64,000 nt of DNA from Neorhizobium alkalisoli (GTDB lineage: Bacteria > Pseudomonadota > Alphaproteobacteria > Rhizobiales > Rhizobiaceae), in assembly GCF_007829835.1 (NCBI RefSeq), contig NZ_VIWP01000003.1, forward strand, positions 905,929 to 969,928, read 5' to 3'. The notes below the pieces were generated by a model. That model saw only the letters and a program-made list of their open reading frames with translations, was not told where the DNA came from and did not search any database. Positions 42,805-52,437 of the stretch are shown here, piece by piece (positions within the stretch are counted from its first letter, which is position 1; every line of letters begins with the position of its first letter). Both the position numbers and the translations under genes were made by a program.

Positions 42805-44367
42805 TCAGGCCGCTTCCCTAAGCGGATCATCGGGATCGATGCCATAATCCTTTAATTTCCTGTAAAGCGTAGAGCGGCCGATGCCGAGTTTCCGAGCCAC
42901 CTGGCTCATCTGGCCGCGATAAAATTTCAGTGCAAAACGGATCAGCTCTTCTTCGACGTCCGCCAATTTACGGACTTCGCCGGCATCATCGGTGCTGGCA
43001 ATGACATTGTCGGAAGACGGATAGGCGGCTGCGAGCAGCGCCCGCGGGTCCGGCCGGGCCGACTGTGCGGCATCCGCCCGGGCACCGGGGAAGTTGGCGT
43101 CGATCACGGTTTCCCGTTTTGCCTGCACCGGATTGGCAACCGGCACGATGACGGCGGTGGCTGCCAGTTCTGCCGAGCGGAATTCAGGAACCTGGGCTGC
43201 GATCTGCGGGAAATCGGCTTCGCCGAGCTCATCGCCCTGGGTCAGGACGACGGCGCGGAAGATCGCGTTTTCCAGCTGGCGGATATTGCCCGGCCAGTCA
43301 TAGGCAGTGAGAAGACCCAGCGCATCGGCGCTGACGGTCACGCTCTTTGCCAGCTTCTGCTCCTGCGAGAAACGCTCGGCGAACACGCGGGCCAGATGCG
43401 GGATGTCTTCCTTGCGGCGACGCAGCGCCGGAATGGTGATCGGGAAGACGTTGAGGCGGTAATAGAGATCCTCGCGGAAACGCCCTGCACGCACCTCTTC
43501 GATCAGGTCCTTGTTGGTGGCCGAGATCAGGCGGACATTGACCTTCTGCACCTTGCCGGCGCCGACGGTCTCGACTTCGCCCTGCTGCACGGCGCGCAAC
43601 AGCTTGACCTGCACTTCGAGCGGCAGATCACCGATTTCATCGAGGAACAGCGTGCCGCCGTCAGCCTCTACGAACTTGCCGGTATGTTTTTCCGCAGCAC
43701 CGGTAAAGGCACCCTTCTCGTGGCCGAACAGGATGCTTTCGACGAGATTGTGCGGGATTGCACCACAGTTGACGGTGATGAACGGCTTGTTGGCGCGGTC
43801 ACTGGCCGACTGGATGGCGCGGGCCACCATTTCCTTGCCGACGCCGGATTCGCCTTCAAGAACGACCGGGATGTTGGAATGGGCAGCACGCTGGGCGAGA
43901 TCGATGACGCGCAGCATGTCCGGGCTTGCCGAGACGATATCGGCAAAACCGATCGCGCCGGTACGGCGGCGGCCGATCCGGGCCTTGGCTTCCTTCTGGT
44001 CGAGCTTCAGCGCATTGGAGATCGAGGTGCCGATCCGCTCCGGCGATACCGGCTTGACGACGAAATCGAAGGCGCCGGCGCGCATGGCCTCAACGACGGT
44101 CTCGATGCCGCCCTGCCCCGTCTGAACGATGACCGGCGTATCGACACCTGCCTCGCGAATGGCGGTAAGAAAGCTCAGGCCATCCATTTCCGGCATCATC
44201 AGGTCGAGCACGATGACGTTGATCGGGCCGCGATTGGTGCGCAGGAACTCGAGAGCGGCAAGCCCGTTTTCGGCCAGATGCGCCACGTGGCCGTAACGCT
44301 CCACGGCATTCTTCAACAGGCGGCGCTGGATCGGATCGTCATCAACGACTAGGACTTGGGCAATCAT
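42805..44367 (-). CDS. Sigma-54-dependent response regulator (NtrC family)
   Basis: A 520-residue response regulator that would activate sigma-54 promoters when phosphorylated. The receiver (1-120) has the acidic pocket DDD (9-11) and phosphoacceptor Asp55 in VIVLDLMMPEMDG. The AAA+ domain (about 150-390) has Walker A GESGVGKE, the sigma-54 contact loop GAFTGA and Walker B FLDEIGDLPLEVQVKLLRAV. A linker of about 80 residues and a Fis-type HTH (VARKLGIGRSTLYRKLKDYG) end the protein. GGAG precedes the ATG at 44367. No sensor kinase is adjacent, so its partner is elsewhere. Confidence 0.93.
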   Translation of the reverse strand: MIAQVLVVDDDPIQRRLLKNAVERYGHVAHLAENGLAALEFLRTNRGPINVIVLDLMMPEMDGLSFLTAIREAGVDTPVIVQTGQGGIETVVEAMRAGAFDFVVKPVSPERIGTSISNALKLDQKEAKARIGRRRTGAIGFADIVSASPDMLRVIDLAQRAAHSNIPVVLEGESGVGKEMVARAIQSASDRANKPFITVNCGAIPHNLVESILFGHEKGAFTGAAEKHTGKFVEADGGTLFLDEIGDLPLEVQVKLLRAVQQGEVETVGAGKVQKVNVRLISATNKDLIEEVRAGRFREDLYYRLNVFPITIPALRRRKEDIPHLARVFAERFSQEQKLAKSVTVSADALGLLTAYDWPGNIRQLENAIFRAVVLTQGDELGEADFPQIAAQVPEFRSAELAATAVIVPVANPVQAKRETVIDANFPGARADAAQSARPDPRALLAAAYPSSDNVIASTDDAGEVRKLADVEEELIRFALKFYRGQMSQVARKLGIGRSTLYRKLKDYGIDPDDPLREAA

Positions 44368-44545
44368 GCTCGGCTCCCTGCAACACTCATCGTGCGAACG
44401 TTCATTTGCACCCATGACGGGTTCTAGGTCTGAGGTTGTGTCAGAAAGGCTTGAACATCCCCTTTTGAGAAAAGCTTGCATTTTAACGGCCACCAAGGAA
44501 AACAGACGATCTTGGCACAGGCCCCGATGCCGACAGGAGTTTTGA

Positions 44546-46399
44546 ATGAAAAAGTCCCTCTTTTCGCCCATCCCCATGGCAGCTGCGACAACCGCCGGAG
44601 CGGCAACAGACCCGGCACTGGGCCTGCTGCCGGTCTGGAAGCTTTCCGATCTTTACGCCTCCAAGGACGCGCCGGAATATGCGGCAGACCTGAAGAAGGC
44701 AGCCGAGCTGTCGCTGGCTTTCGAGGACAAGTGGAAGGGCAAACTGGCCGAAGCCGCGACGAAAACGGGTGCCGGCGGCATCGGCGAGGCGCTTGTCGAA
44801 TATGAGTCCCTCGACGACCTCCTCGGCAAGATCGGCTCCTTTGCCGGCCTCACCTATTTCTCCAACACCTCGGATCCCGCCAACGGCAAATTTTATGGCG
44901 ATGCCCAGGCAAAGCTGACCGACATGTCGGCGCATCTCCTGTTTTTCGCCTTGGAACTCAATCGCATCGACGACGCCGTCATGGATGCCTGCATGGACCG
45001 CGATCCGGCAGCCGGCCATTACCGCCCCTGGCTCGTCGACCTCAGGAAGGACAAGCCCTTCCAGCTCGACGACAAGCTGGAACAGCTTTTTCTCGAAAAA
45101 TCGATGACCTCGTCGGCCGCCTTCAACCGCCTGTTCGACGAGACCATGGCCGACCTGCGCTTTGACGTCGATGGCGAGGTCCTGCCGCTCGAACGCACGC
45201 TCAACATGCTGCAGGAACCGGCAGCGGAAACCCGCGCCAAGGCTGCCGCCGCCCTGTCGAAAACCTTCGGTGACAACCTGCGCGTCTTCACGCTGGTCAC
45301 CAATACGCTCGCCAAGGACAAGGACATTTCCGACCGCTGGCGTGGTTTCGAGGATATTGCCGATAGCCGCCACCTCGCCAACCGCGTCGAGCGCGAGGTT
45401 GTCGATGCGCTGGCGGAAGCGGTTACCAAAGCCTATCCGCGCCTGTCCCATCGTTATTACGCGATGAAGGCGAAATGGCTCGGAATGGAACAGATGAATT
45501 TCTGGGACCGCAACGCGCCGCTGCCGGAAACGCCGAATGCGCTAATCCCCTGGTCCGATGCCAAGGAAACCGTGCTCTCCGCCTATGGCGCCTTCGCGCC
45601 GGAAATGGCTGAGATCGCCGGCCGTTTCTTCGATGAGGAATGGATCGACGCGCCGGCCCGCCCCGGCAAGGCACCGGGCGCCTTCGCCCATCCGACCGTG
45701 CCGTCCGCCCACCCTTACGTTCTGGTCAACTATCTCGGCAAGCCGCGCGACGTGATGACGCTTGCCCATGAACTCGGCCATGGTGTGCATCAGGTTCTGG
45801 CCGGCGGCCAGGGCGCGCTGATGTGCCAGACGCCGCTGACTTTGGCCGAAACCGCCTCCGTCTTCGGCGAAATGCTGACCTTCCGCGCCCTTCTCGAAAA
45901 GACGAAGGATAAACGCGAACGCAAGGCCATGCTCGCCCAGAAGGTCGAGGACATGATCAACACGGTCGTGCGCCAGATCGCCTTCTACCAGTTCGAGCGC
46001 AAGGTCCATACGGCCCGCAAGGACGGCGAGCTGACGGCCGAGCAGATCGGCGAACTCTGGCTCTCCGTCCAGGCCGAAAGCCTCGGGCCGGCGATCAAAA
46101 TCTCGGAAGGTTACGAGATGTGGTGGACCTATATCCCCCACTTCATCCACTCGCCCTTCTACGTCTACGCTTATGCCTTCGGCGATTGCCTGGTGAACTC
46201 GCTCTACGCCGTCTACCAGAACGCCGCGCCCGGCTTCCAGGACAAGTATTTCGACCTCCTCAAGGCCGGCGGCACAAAGCACCATTCGGAGCTTCTGAAG
46301 CCGTTCGGCCTCGACGCCACCGATCCGTCCTTCTGGTCGAAGGGACTGTCGATGATCGAGGGCCTGATCGACGAGCTGGAAGCACTCGACAAGGCTTGA
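44546..46399 (+). CDS. pepF: Oligoendopeptidase F (M3 family)
   Basis: A 617-residue cytosolic zinc metallopeptidase that degrades peptides of about 7-17 residues. The catalytic motif HELGHGVHQ (about 408-416, HExxH) is intact, with the downstream Glu ligand region LAETASVFGEMLTFRALLEK. N-terminal helical domain with LYASKDAPEYAADLKKAAEL. Divergent from the response regulator gene. ATG 44546 has GGAG at eight bases. Confidence 0.93.
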   Translation: MKKSLFSPIPMAAATTAGAATDPALGLLPVWKLSDLYASKDAPEYAADLKKAAELSLAFEDKWKGKLAEAATKTGAGGIGEALVEYESLDDLLGKIGSFAGLTYFSNTSDPANGKFYGDAQAKLTDMSAHLLFFALELNRIDDAVMDACMDRDPAAGHYRPWLVDLRKDKPFQLDDKLEQLFLEKSMTSSAAFNRLFDETMADLRFDVDGEVLPLERTLNMLQEPAAETRAKAAAALSKTFGDNLRVFTLVTNTLAKDKDISDRWRGFEDIADSRHLANRVEREVVDALAEAVTKAYPRLSHRYYAMKAKWLGMEQMNFWDRNAPLPETPNALIPWSDAKETVLSAYGAFAPEMAEIAGRFFDEEWIDAPARPGKAPGAFAHPTVPSAHPYVLVNYLGKPRDVMTLAHELGHGVHQVLAGGQGALMCQTPLTLAETASVFGEMLTFRALLEKTKDKRERKAMLAQKVEDMINTVVRQIAFYQFERKVHTARKDGELTAEQIGELWLSVQAESLGPAIKISEGYEMWWTYIPHFIHSPFYVYAYAFGDCLVNSLYAVYQNAAPGFQDKYFDLLKAGGTKHHSELLKPFGLDATDPSFWSKGLSMIEGLIDELEALDKA

Positions 46400-46547
46400 A
46401 GCGAATTACATCCAGAGCCTGAAAATCGGGGTGCCTGAGAACCTCGGGGATTGCCGCAGGTTCGCCCTTTTCAGGAAGGATGTTCCGGTCTTGAATATCG
46501 CAAGGGTGGGATCAAAACCGATTCCACCCTTCGAACGGAGTTTGGGA

Positions 46548-47228
46548 ATGGCGACCAAGGCAATCGCAACCAAGGCAAAGGCCCGTAGCGCAAAACAGGC
46601 AGACCTCCTGTCCCTGATCGAAACCATGCGCTGGGAGCCCGGAAAAGGCTTTCTGCGCCTCGACCAGCATCTGCGCCGTCTGAACCGTTCGGCCGATGCT
46701 CTCGGTTTCCGTTCGGCCCCTGCGGATCTCGTCAAGCAGCTGGAAGCCGCCGTCTCCGGCGAGGCGCCGCTTCACGTCCGCCTCGCCATGACGTTCCGCG
46801 GCAATGTCGAAATCACCACCGAACCCTTTGCAGCCATCGCAGACGACACGGTCTGGCGCATCAGGATCGCCGAAACCCGCCTCCCCTCCGATGATCCCAT
46901 GTATCGCCACAAGACCACGCGCCGGGAAATTTACGACACGGCAAGAGCCGAATTTGCCGAGGACGACGCGCAGGAAGTGATCATGCTCAACGAGCGTGGC
47001 GAGATCTGCGAAGGCACCACGACGAACATCTTCGTCGAACAGCCGGACGGCACGCTGATCACCCCGGCAATCTCCTGCGGCCTCATCGCCGGCATCCTGC
47101 GCGGCGACCTGATCCGCGAAGGCCGCGCCAAGTCCGGCCTTGTGAAACCGCAGGAACTCACCGGCGCCCGCCTCTTCGTCGGCAATTCTCTGCGTGGATT
47201 GATCCGGGCAGAGCTTGTTGAAGCGTAG
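46548..47228 (+). CDS. Class IV aminotransferase / aminodeoxychorismate lyase-like
   Basis: A 226-residue PLP-dependent fold type IV protein. LIETMRWEPGKGFLRLDQHL is the typical start of the PabC-like branch, HKTTRREIYDTARAEF holds the Schiff-base Lys, and NERGEICEGTTTNIFVEQ and TPAISCGLIAGILRGDLI are the cofactor loops. A PabC role (4-aminobenzoate from aminodeoxychorismate) is likely, though pabB is not adjacent and D-amino acid transaminase is possible. GGAG precedes ATG 46548. Its 3' end overlaps the truncated ParE-like frame by 71 bases on the other strand. Confidence 0.87.
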   Translation: MATKAIATKAKARSAKQADLLSLIETMRWEPGKGFLRLDQHLRRLNRSADALGFRSAPADLVKQLEAAVSGEAPLHVRLAMTFRGNVEITTEPFAAIADDTVWRIRIAETRLPSDDPMYRHKTTRREIYDTARAEFAEDDAQEVIMLNERGEICEGTTTNIFVEQPDGTLITPAISCGLIAGILRGDLIREGRAKSGLVKPQELTGARLFVGNSLRGLIRAELVEA

Positions 47229-47460
47229 CCATTCGGGGTGGCACAACTAGCGGCGGATATCCGTCCGCGGCCGTCTTCGTCGCCCGTCGAACACCAGCTC
47301 TCCTTGTCGCAACGCCGATATGGACATTGGAAATCAGAAGCTCTGAAACCGCCAAAAGGCGAACAGCCAGTTGGCTTGCCGCGCTGGGATTATGCTCGGC
47401 AATATAAGTACGGATCCGGACGAGGTCGGCGATTGCCTCCTCGCTCCAGATCAGCACCAT
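47158..47460 (-). pseudogene. ParE-like toxin, 3'-truncated
   Basis: The first 55 or so residues read as a normal ParE/RelE-family toxin (MVLIWSEEAIADLVRIRTYI, then SAASQLAVRLLAVSELLISN and GVATRRAGVR). After that the usual strand-rich end (REL/F-V-x-x-x-P-Y/F-x-V-x-Y-R) is missing and replaced by a basic, unrelated tail that runs antisense into the aminotransferase gene. Neither other frame restores the end. The break lies near 47270-47290, probably a deletion. The active face of ParE toxins is at the C-terminus, so the toxin should be dead. Confidence 0.7.
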
Positions 47461-47741
47461 CAGCGTTTCCTGAAAATATCGGCATCAGGAGCGGCTTTTT
47501 CGTCGGCCGAGCCCCAGGTTCGCAGCCAATCGGCCACGGCTTCGTGCGAAACGAAATCGCCACGATCCGCCCGTTCGATGGCCTCGTCGAGCGCCTTGGC
47601 TTCCATCTCCTGCTGAAGAACGTATTCGGACAGCGCCTCCTCGGCGATATCGGATACGGGCCGCTTGGTATCGGAGGATATCCGCTCAAGCTTTTCCTTC
47701 ATTTCGCTGGAAATGCGAAGGGACATGACATGCGACGTCAT
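47460..47741 (-). CDS. Ribbon-helix-helix antitoxin (partner of truncated ParE)
   Basis: A 93-residue antitoxin: N-terminal ribbon-helix-helix (SHVMSLRISSEMKEKLERIS, about residues 3-22) followed by helices to a charged tail (VLQQEMEAKALDEAIERADR) that would bind the toxin. Start ATG 47741 with GAGGG upstream; ATG 47726 is possible. Its stop overlaps the toxin ATG (TGATG), the normal arrangement. The frame is intact although the toxin is not. Confidence 0.83.
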   Translation of the reverse strand: MTSHVMSLRISSEMKEKLERISSDTKRPVSDIAEEALSEYVLQQEMEAKALDEAIERADRGDFVSHEAVADWLRTWGSADEKAAPDADIFRKR

Positions 47742-47796
47742 CAGGGCGCGCCCTCTCGTTTTTTGCTTTTCTAGCACGAAACGAGAGGGCCCGGAA

Positions 47797-48138
47797 CTAG
47801 GACTTCTCCCGGTAAAACACCATGCCGCCGTGATAAAGTACGTCGTCGACGAATTTGCCGTCGGCGGTGAAGCCGGTATCGTCCCAGTAGTCGATATGAT
47901 TGCCGGTCACGACATAGCAGCCCTGATAGGCGCTCTGGCGTTTACCGCGGGCCTCGTCGTAGCGGCCGTTCGGCAAGAGTTCCTGACGGATGTGACCGTC
48001 TCCGGTTACCCACATTCCGATATAGGGGTGGCTTATAGTGGCGTGATGATTGCTCATCTTGTCCTCCGCATGGACGGGAAGGGAAACCGCCATGCCCGCA
48101 GACATGGCGGCGGCAAAAAGGATGCGATGCCAGCGCAT
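47797..48138 (-). CDS. Atu4866-family secreted protein
   Basis: A 113-residue protein with a signal peptide (RILFAAAMSAGMAVSLPVHA, cleavage near residue 24) and the Atu4866 domain, a small beta-barrel: HPYIGMWVTGDGHIRQELLP, GRYDEARGKRQSAYQGCYVV and FTADGKFVDDVLYHGGMVFY. The family was defined from Agrobacterium; its ligand is unknown, with lipocalin-like binding suggested by the fold. It is 17 bases downstream of the SDR gene and probably co-expressed with it. Confidence 0.85.
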   Translation of the reverse strand: MRWHRILFAAAMSAGMAVSLPVHAEDKMSNHHATISHPYIGMWVTGDGHIRQELLPNGRYDEARGKRQSAYQGCYVVTGNHIDYWDDTGFTADGKFVDDVLYHGGMVFYREKS

Positions 48139-48155
48139 GACGATCCTCTCAGCTC

Positions 48156-48896
48156 TCAGTGGGGCGAGCGCGTCGGGCGCACGACGATCTCGCTGACATC
48201 GACATCGTCCGGCTGGGAGATCGCAAAGCGCACGGCGCGGCCGATCGCATCCGGGGTCAGCGCGATCGCGCGCCAGGTCTTCATGCCTTCCGCGGCGATG
48301 GGATCGGTGATCGTGTCGGCCAGCTCGCTTTCGACAACGCCCGGATGGATGCAGGTGACGCGGATATCGTCATGTTCCTGCCTCAGCCCATCGGAAATCG
48401 CCCGAACCGCGAATTTCGTGGCGCAATAGACGGCCGCCGTCGGCGATACCGCAAGTGCCCCGATCGAGGCGATGTTGATGACATGGCCGGATTTGCGCGC
48501 CACCATTTCCGGCAGCACGGCGGCAATGCCGTAAAGCACGCCCTTGATATTGACGTCGACCATCCTGTCCCACTCGTCGACCTTCAGCGAGGCAAGTGGC
48601 GATAGCGGCATCACGCCGGCATTGTTGACGATCACATCCACCCGGCCGAATTCCTTGCGCGCCGCTTCAGTGAAGGCCGCGACATCGGCACGATCGGTCA
48701 CGTCGAGCTTGCGGGTCAGCACCTTGCCGCCATCGGCGCGGATTTCCTCTGCGAGCGCATCCAGCCGGTCGGTGCGGCGCGCGCCGAGCACCAGCGGCGC
48801 ACCCGTCTTTGCCAGTTCGCGGGCAATTCCGGCGCCGATTCCGCTTGAAGCACCGGTGATCAGCACGACCTTGTCGAGATTATCATTGGAAGACAT
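48156..48896 (-). CDS. SDR-family oxidoreductase
   Basis: A 246-residue NAD(P)-dependent classical SDR. Cofactor loop TGASSGIG (about 14-21), NNAG, and the catalytic Ser, Tyr and Lys in ASIGALAVSPTAAVYCATKF. An Arg after the second strand (GARRTDRL) favours NADP. Substrate unknown; similar genes are often clustered with LysR regulators for quinone or aldehyde stress. GGAG lies seven bases before ATG 48896. Divergent from the LysR gene, which probably controls it. Confidence 0.9.
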   Translation of the reverse strand: MSSNDNLDKVVLITGASSGIGAGIARELAKTGAPLVLGARRTDRLDALAEEIRADGGKVLTRKLDVTDRADVAAFTEAARKEFGRVDVIVNNAGVMPLSPLASLKVDEWDRMVDVNIKGVLYGIAAVLPEMVARKSGHVINIASIGALAVSPTAAVYCATKFAVRAISDGLRQEHDDIRVTCIHPGVVESELADTITDPIAAEGMKTWRAIALTPDAIGRAVRFAISQPDDVDVSEIVVRPTRSPH

Positions 48897-49032
48897 GGCT
48901 TTCTCCTTTGTTGGCGCATCTCTGCGGCCCATCCCTGCCCGTCGGTAACGAGCAATTGCCAGAAAGATAAGCCTCAGCCATTGTCGCGATAAGCCGCCCA
49001 TTCATTTCCAGACTGCCCAGGAAATCTAACCA

Positions 49033-49923
49033 ATGTCGATGGACTACAATGCGCTTGCCGCCTTTGCCCTGGTTGCCGAGGAAAGAAGCTTTCGCGCCGC
49101 CGCCGACCGGCTTGGTGTCACCCGCTCGGCCGTCAGCCAGACCATTCGCAAGCTGGAGGAGACGATGGGGATCGCGCTGGTGCATCGGACGACGCGCAGC
49201 GTTTCGCTGACCGAAGCCGGCGAGCGGCTCTATCTCGAAGCCGCACCGGCGCTTGCCGGCATCAGGGCCGCGGTCGAGGCCGCCGGCAATCTCAATGGTC
49301 GCCCACGCGGCCTGCTGCGGCTTGCGGTCTCCTCGATTGCGGAAAGCTTTCTGTCAGGACCGCTGCTCGCAGCCTTCGCGGACGAAAACCCGGAGGTCAA
49401 ATTGCACATCACCGTCACCGACGAGGAATTCGACATCGTCGCGGAAGGATATGATGCCGGCGTCAGGCTCGGCGAGGTTATCGCCCAGGACATGATCGCC
49501 GTGCCGGTTTCCGGCGACCAGCGCCAGCTGGCCGTCGCCTCGCCCGCCTATATCGAACGGTTCGGCGCACCGGCGCATCCGAATGAGCTGGCTTCCCGTC
49601 GCTGCATCGGCTGGCGCAAGGAGCTGGATCTTGCCCCCTATCGCTGGGAATTCGCCGAGGACGGCAAGGAGTTTTCCGTCGCGGTCGCCGATACCGTCAC
49701 CACCAACGACATGACGCTGATGATCCGCCTCGGCCTTGCCGGCGCCGGCATCACCTTCGGCATGGAGGAGAGCTTTCGAACCGCCATCGACCGCGGCGAA
49801 CTCGTCCCTCTGCTTGAGGACTTTTCTCCCCGCTTCCCCGGCTTCTACCTCTATTACCCGAGCCGGCGGAACATGGCGCCGAAACTGCGGGCGCTTGTCG
49901 ATCACCTGAGAAAGGCGCGATGA
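49033..49923 (+). CDS. LysR-family transcriptional regulator
   Basis: A 296-residue LTTR with an N-terminal winged HTH (about 1-65: FALVAEERSFRAAADRLGVT, then SAVSQTIRKLEETMGIALVH) and an inducer-binding domain (about 90-290). The helix pattern and TRSVSLTEAGERL are those of the AaeR/DsdC-like CrgA branch. Divergent from the SDR/Atu4866 pair, 136 bases apart, so those genes are the likely targets. Confidence 0.93.
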   Translation: MSMDYNALAAFALVAEERSFRAAADRLGVTRSAVSQTIRKLEETMGIALVHRTTRSVSLTEAGERLYLEAAPALAGIRAAVEAAGNLNGRPRGLLRLAVSSIAESFLSGPLLAAFADENPEVKLHITVTDEEFDIVAEGYDAGVRLGEVIAQDMIAVPVSGDQRQLAVASPAYIERFGAPAHPNELASRRCIGWRKELDLAPYRWEFAEDGKEFSVAVADTVTTNDMTLMIRLGLAGAGITFGMEESFRTAIDRGELVPLLEDFSPRFPGFYLYYPSRRNMAPKLRALVDHLRKAR

Positions 49924-51117
49924 CTATTGCGGCAGGATGCCTTTTTCGCGCGCAACACGGATCATCGCGTCATGCATGGCACCGTCATCGACCGGACCTG
50001 TCAGGTCGTAGAGCGTATTGTCGAAATCCTCGCCCTGCTTGCCCATGAATTCGCGCCTCTCGGTCAGATCCCGGGGATAAGGCGAAGGAAACATGTCCAT
50101 CCCCTTTTTCACCGCTGCCGCCTGCTCCGTCAGTCCCCATTCTTGAAGCGCTTCCAGCACTTCCGGCATCAGGTAACCCGAGGAGTTGAAAAAGGCCTGA
50201 TGCACCGAGCCATTCAGCATCTCCTCCTCGAAATAACGCACCGCCATGATCTGCCCGTAGGCCTTCGGCAATTGCGAAAAACGTTCGAGCGTACCGGTCA
50301 TGTCGCCAAACGGATCGGCGCAGATCGTGACGCTATCGGCAAGGAATTGCAGCCGGTCGTCGTCGGAAGCGGCTGCCCGGATCGGCTCGTAGATTGCCTC
50401 CAGCGCCGGCGAGGCTTTGATACGCTCGACAGCCTCATACATCAGCCGCGGCAGTTCGCGATAGCGCGCCGAAAGCTCCCCGAGCGCCGCATCGAGCGCA
50501 ATGCCCTTGGCATCATCATCGCTCATCCAGAGCTTGTAGCGCTCTTTCACCGTACCGAAATTCGGGCCGAACAGCGTCTTGCCTTCGCGCAGCATCTTCG
50601 CGTGATCGGCAAGCCCCTGCTCTTCCAGAACCGTGATGATATCGTCGACGAAAACGCTGTCCATCAGCACGAAAAATGTCGCCAGACCGTCCGGCGGATT
50701 GGTCCAGCCATCGGCGGCTGCCAGCATCAGGATCGGCCTCTCGGCTTCCGGATAGGTGTTCAGACCCCGTTTTAATGCCTCGCGGCGCCTTGCTGCACCG
50801 GCCTCGTCGGGAAGCAGATCGAAATCCAGCTCGCCCGCCTTTTCACCATCCTTGCGGAAAAACGTGTCGGGAGACCGGAGCTGAACGACCCGTGCCTCGA
50901 GTGCATTCCACATCGGATAATGTTTCCAGCCTTCCGGATCGCACCGGTCGGAACCGGTCGCAGCCACAGCCGCCGCCATCGTGCACCCCATGAACAGAAC
51001 AAACCAGGCGAGCAGCCAAAGTCCCCAATGCGCCCGCCAGCGTGCCCTGATAGCGGCTGCTGATGAAGAAATACCCCAACATCCGCCAAATGAACGACCA
51101 GACAAACCGAATGTCAT
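49924..51117 (-). CDS. DMP19-family membrane-anchored protein
   Basis: A 397-residue protein with one N-terminal membrane segment (WGLWLLAWFVLFMGCTMAAA, about 33-52), then about 340 residues outside the membrane. The C-terminal part (NGSVHQAFFNSSGYLMPEVL, about 307-326) is the DMP19/DUF4375 core seen in immunity-type and DNA-mimic-related families; a similar repeat-like part occurs earlier. Function unknown. GGAG precedes ATG 51117. Its stop abuts the LysR stop (convergent). Confidence 0.75.
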   Translation of the reverse strand: MTFGLSGRSFGGCWGISSSAAAIRARWRAHWGLWLLAWFVLFMGCTMAAAVAATGSDRCDPEGWKHYPMWNALEARVVQLRSPDTFFRKDGEKAGELDFDLLPDEAGAARRREALKRGLNTYPEAERPILMLAAADGWTNPPDGLATFFVLMDSVFVDDIITVLEEQGLADHAKMLREGKTLFGPNFGTVKERYKLWMSDDDAKGIALDAALGELSARYRELPRLMYEAVERIKASPALEAIYEPIRAAASDDDRLQFLADSVTICADPFGDMTGTLERFSQLPKAYGQIMAVRYFEEEMLNGSVHQAFFNSSGYLMPEVLEALQEWGLTEQAAAVKKGMDMFPSPYPRDLTERREFMGKQGEDFDNTLYDLTGPVDDGAMHDAMIRVAREKGILPQ

Positions 51118-51372
51118 CCCGCTCCGCAGCATCTGCCGGGAGACCTGCCTGCAATGCCCCAAACTCAACCCCACGCGCGACCCCGAGACCACCATCAATT
51201 CTCGATTTGTAGGGTGCTGGCGCGCCGTTCCAAGATGTCAGATCTAGCAGTCGGCCGGATTGGCCCATGGGTTGAGTGCGCGCAAGATGGAGCTGCTTGC
51301 AACCGGCGGCCACCTCCGCGACAATCGTTTTTTGACGCAGGTTTTCCCGCAAGCAGGCAAAAGGGAGAGTGG

Positions 51373-52272
51373 ATGAAGCCGACCTATACGCCCTATGACG
51401 GCTCCTCGACGCCGTTCACGATCGGCCTCGCCCAACTCGATCCCGATCGCTGGATCGAGCCGGATGCGGATCTCGGCGATCAGCTCGCCGAAAAAGAACG
51501 CATCCTCGCCCGATATGGCGATCTTGTCCTGCGCGCCGAGGACGATACGCTGGCCGCACAGCAGGAAGTTCTGGAAACGCTGGCGGACTACCTGCCCACC
51601 CAGCATGCCGGGATCTGGCGCCGAAACGGCGACCGGATGGAAATGGCCGGCAGAGAAATCGATCTCGCCGACGAAAACATGACGCCACTCTGTCGCGCCG
51701 GCCTGCTTGTGCAGGACGATCTCGTCATCATGCGCCGGGGCGAAAACGGCTGGCGCATCGCCGCCGCCTTCCTCGCTTTTCCCTCATCCTGGCGCCTGTC
51801 GGAAAAATTCGGCCTGCCGATGGACGAGGTGCATGCGCATGTTCCCGGCTTCGAAGGTGGCAGCCGCAATGCCGGGCTGATCAACCGCATGTTCGACAAT
51901 CTGTCGCCCGACCGTTTCGTCGTGCGCTGGAACTGGTCGGTCAACTGGTCCCATGCGCTCTATCACCCGAATGCCAAGTCGCCGGAGGAAAAGCGTGGTG
52001 TGCCCGCGGAAAAGGCACTGATCCGCGTCGAACGCCAGACCCTGCGCAAGCTGCCGCGATCGGGCGACATCCTGTTCACCATCCGCATCTATCTCGATCC
52101 GCTCTCCGTCATCCTGGCCCAGCCGAATGCCACGGAACTCGCAAGCTCGATGGCGAACCAGCTGGAAGCGCTGACGATCGAGCAGACCGCCTATAAGGGT
52201 CTGTCGGAAAAACGCGCCGAACTGCTGAATGTATTGCGCAAAGCACCCCTTGAAGCGGCGCCGGCGCGATAA
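51373..52272 (+). CDS. DUF3445 protein (heme-dependent N-demethylase type)
   Basis: A 299-residue DUF3445 protein; members are described as alpha subunits of heme-dependent oxidative N-demethylases. Typical segments are PFTIGLAQLDPDRWIEPDAD, VIMRRGENGWRIAAAFLAFP, SEKFGLPMDEVHAHVPGFEG and RVERQTLRKLPRSGDILFTI. Ribosome binding site AAGGGAGAG before ATG 51373. No reductase subunit genes lie beside it, so activity may depend on partners elsewhere. Single gene. Confidence 0.83.
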   Translation: MKPTYTPYDGSSTPFTIGLAQLDPDRWIEPDADLGDQLAEKERILARYGDLVLRAEDDTLAAQQEVLETLADYLPTQHAGIWRRNGDRMEMAGREIDLADENMTPLCRAGLLVQDDLVIMRRGENGWRIAAAFLAFPSSWRLSEKFGLPMDEVHAHVPGFEGGSRNAGLINRMFDNLSPDRFVVRWNWSVNWSHALYHPNAKSPEEKRGVPAEKALIRVERQTLRKLPRSGDILFTIRIYLDPLSVILAQPNATELASSMANQLEALTIEQTAYKGLSEKRAELLNVLRKAPLEAAPAR

Positions 52273-52437
52273 ATATCGTTATCCGGCAACAGGCTGCGGC
52301 AAGTACTTTATTGTGACGCAGTTTTATGATCTAGAGCGCCGCGAATTACGCACAGCGGTCATTTTGTGCGCATAAGAATGCCCGGTGCCGAATAAGGGCG
52401 CAGCGGCGGCCAACCGGCCGACACCAAGGAGAGAATA

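Noticed and set aside
42805..44367. Naming the response regulator NtrX or TacA
   Set aside because: Domain order fits all NtrC-family members; with no adjacent kinase and no alignment possible I leave it unnamed.
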